The notes beneath the pieces were generated by a model. That model was not told the DNA's origin and made no database searches. It saw only the letters and a list, made by a program, of their open reading frames with translations. 63,264 bases of DNA, from NCBI GenBank assembly GCA_937958265.1, contig CALGNX010000023.1:1-63264 (forward strand). Reading direction: 5' to 3'. Both the position numbers and the translations under genes were made by a program. Every line of letters starts with the position of its first letter. Position 1 is the first letter of the stretch. Shown piece after piece: positions 62,587-63,264 of this stretch. This stretch comes from an uncultured Algibacter sp. (lineage in GTDB: Bacteria; Bacteroidota; Bacteroidia; Flavobacteriales; Flavobacteriaceae).

Positions 62587-62594
62587 TATTTTTG
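62587..62594 (+). promoter_or_regulatory. -7 box TATTTTTG before acpP
   Basis: Perfect TAnnTTTG match 30 bp before the acpP ATG. Confidence 0.6.
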
Positions 62595-62624
62595 CCAACT
62601 AATAAAACATTTAAATTAAACATT

Positions 62625-62858
62625 ATGTCAGACATTGCATCAAGAGTAAAAGCTATTATCGTTGATAAATTAGGAGTAGATGAGAACGAGGTTGTAACAG
62701 AAGCGAGCTTTACAAACGATTTAGGAGCAGACTCTTTAGACACTGTAGAATTAATTATGGAATTTGAAAAAGAATTCGATATCCAAATACCAGACGATCA
62801 AGCTGAGAATATTGCAACAGTAGGTCAGGCTGTTTCTTACATAGAAGCTGCTAAATAA
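62625..62858 (+). CDS. acpP: Acyl carrier protein (housekeeping)
   Basis: 77 residues from the ATG at 62625 ([20 protein letters not shown]). The phosphopantetheine serine is in the classical [19 protein letters not shown]. It carries acyl chains for fatty-acid synthesis. It is followed after 22 bp by fabF, the usual pair. Compare the divergent cluster ACP at 31744-31995, which has NSA in place of DSL. Confidence 0.97.
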   Translation: MSDIASRVKAIIVDKLGVDENEVVTEASFTNDLGADSLDTVELIMEFEKEFDIQIPDDQAENIATVGQAVSYIEAAK

Positions 62859-62880
62859 GCAAAAACAAGTACATACTTTA

Positions 62881-63264
62881 TGGAATTAAAGCGAGTTGTA
62901 GTCACAGGATTAGGGGCTTTAACACCAATTGGCAACACCAAAGATGAATTTTGGGACGGTTTAATTAGTGGTAAAAGTGGTGCTGCGCCTATAACATATT
63001 ATGACACTGAAAAGTTTAAAACTAAATTCGCTTGCGAATTAAAAAACTTTAATGCAACCGATTTTCTTGATAGAAAAGAAGCTCGTAAAATGGATAAATT
63101 TGCTCAATACGCTATGGTAGCTGCAGACGAAGCCATTGAAGATGCTAAACTAAATCTTGAAGAAGTTGATAAATTGCGAGTAGGTGTTATATGGGGTGCA
63201 GGAATTGGTGGTTTAGAAACCTTTCAGCAAGAAGTTTTAAACTTTGCTGATGGTGACGGAACAC
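62881..63264 (+). CDS. fabF: Beta-ketoacyl-ACP synthase II, 5' part only
   Basis: The first 128 codons before the window ends: ELKRVVVTGLGALTPIGNTKDEFW, SGKSGAAPITYYD, KMDKFAQYAMVAADEAIEDA and VGVIWGAGIGGLETF are the standard FabF N-terminal half. The catalytic cysteine lies beyond the window. Downstream of acpP in the same direction. Confidence 0.95.

Noticed and set aside
1-63264. CRISPR arrays, prophage structural genes, rRNA genes, replication origin
   Set aside because: I looked for regularly spaced repeats, phage-like gene runs, rRNA motifs and DnaA-box clusters and saw none.

Overview
The window looks like a chromosomal segment of a marine-type member of the Flavobacteriaceae (Bacteroidota). 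The DNA is AT-rich and many genes have a TAnnTTTG-type -7 box. One secreted protein ends in a type IX secretion (T9SS) sorting domain and a small one ends in a PID-CTERM-like tail. The housekeeping gene neighbourhoods (yceD-rpmF-fabH-accB-accC, acpP-fabF, an AddAB-like pair, an OmpA with thrombospondin-3 repeats) are those of flavobacteria.

Left end (1-5.3 kb) is an accessory island next to a CAT-anticodon tRNA. It holds broken Rhs/YD-repeat polymorphic-toxin genes, small lipoprotein and membrane-protein genes that could be immunity factors, and a DUF4145 gene carried on an integron-type cassette. The cassette sits exactly inside an Rhs reading frame, and removing it restores the frame. A 32-bp copy of the tRNA 3' half closes the island at 5246-5277. 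Next come a large secreted multidomain nuclease-like protein (5.8-9.8 kb), an IS982-family remnant, and a small PID-CTERM protein preceded by a striking hairpin.

11.4-28 kb is mostly core: ribE, pdxA, the fatty-acid initiation block (yceD, rpmF, fabH, accB, accC), recJ, OsmC and CMD redox proteins, hopJ, rsmI, tdk-alr, mscL, asd, a prolyl oligopeptidase lipoprotein and an ABC ATPase.

28.9-38.2 kb is the most interesting functional unit: ten co-directional, tightly packed genes. They encode a YceI lipid-binding protein, an FAD monooxygenase, a methyltransferase, a type III polyketide synthase, a FabI-like SDR, a hotdog dehydratase, a ketosynthase, a dedicated ACP, a phosphopantetheinyl transferase and an MMPL/RND exporter. 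This reads as a self-contained pathway that builds an acyl chain, cyclises it to a phenolic or pyrone head group, methylates and oxidises it, and exports it. The tailoring set resembles the srsABC logic of Streptomyces, but the product is unknown.

38-63 kb is again mostly core: a Gre-like factor, MFS, hydrolase, lpxH, queD, MATE, GNAT, tRNA-Ala(GGC), glpD, an AddB-like/OmpA/AddA-like block, superoxide dismutase, a PurF-type amidotransferase, PfkB kinase, RNase H, purN, acpP and the start of fabF. Its spacers hold several non-coding features: a second, decayed attC-like site with a broken cassette gene (41.66-42.09 kb), a dispersed GGGCGTTAC repeat (two copies), two tandem small-RNA-like units each with a promoter-like box and terminator (57.1-57.4 kb), and an orphan structured RNA with its own terminator (60.84-60.95 kb).
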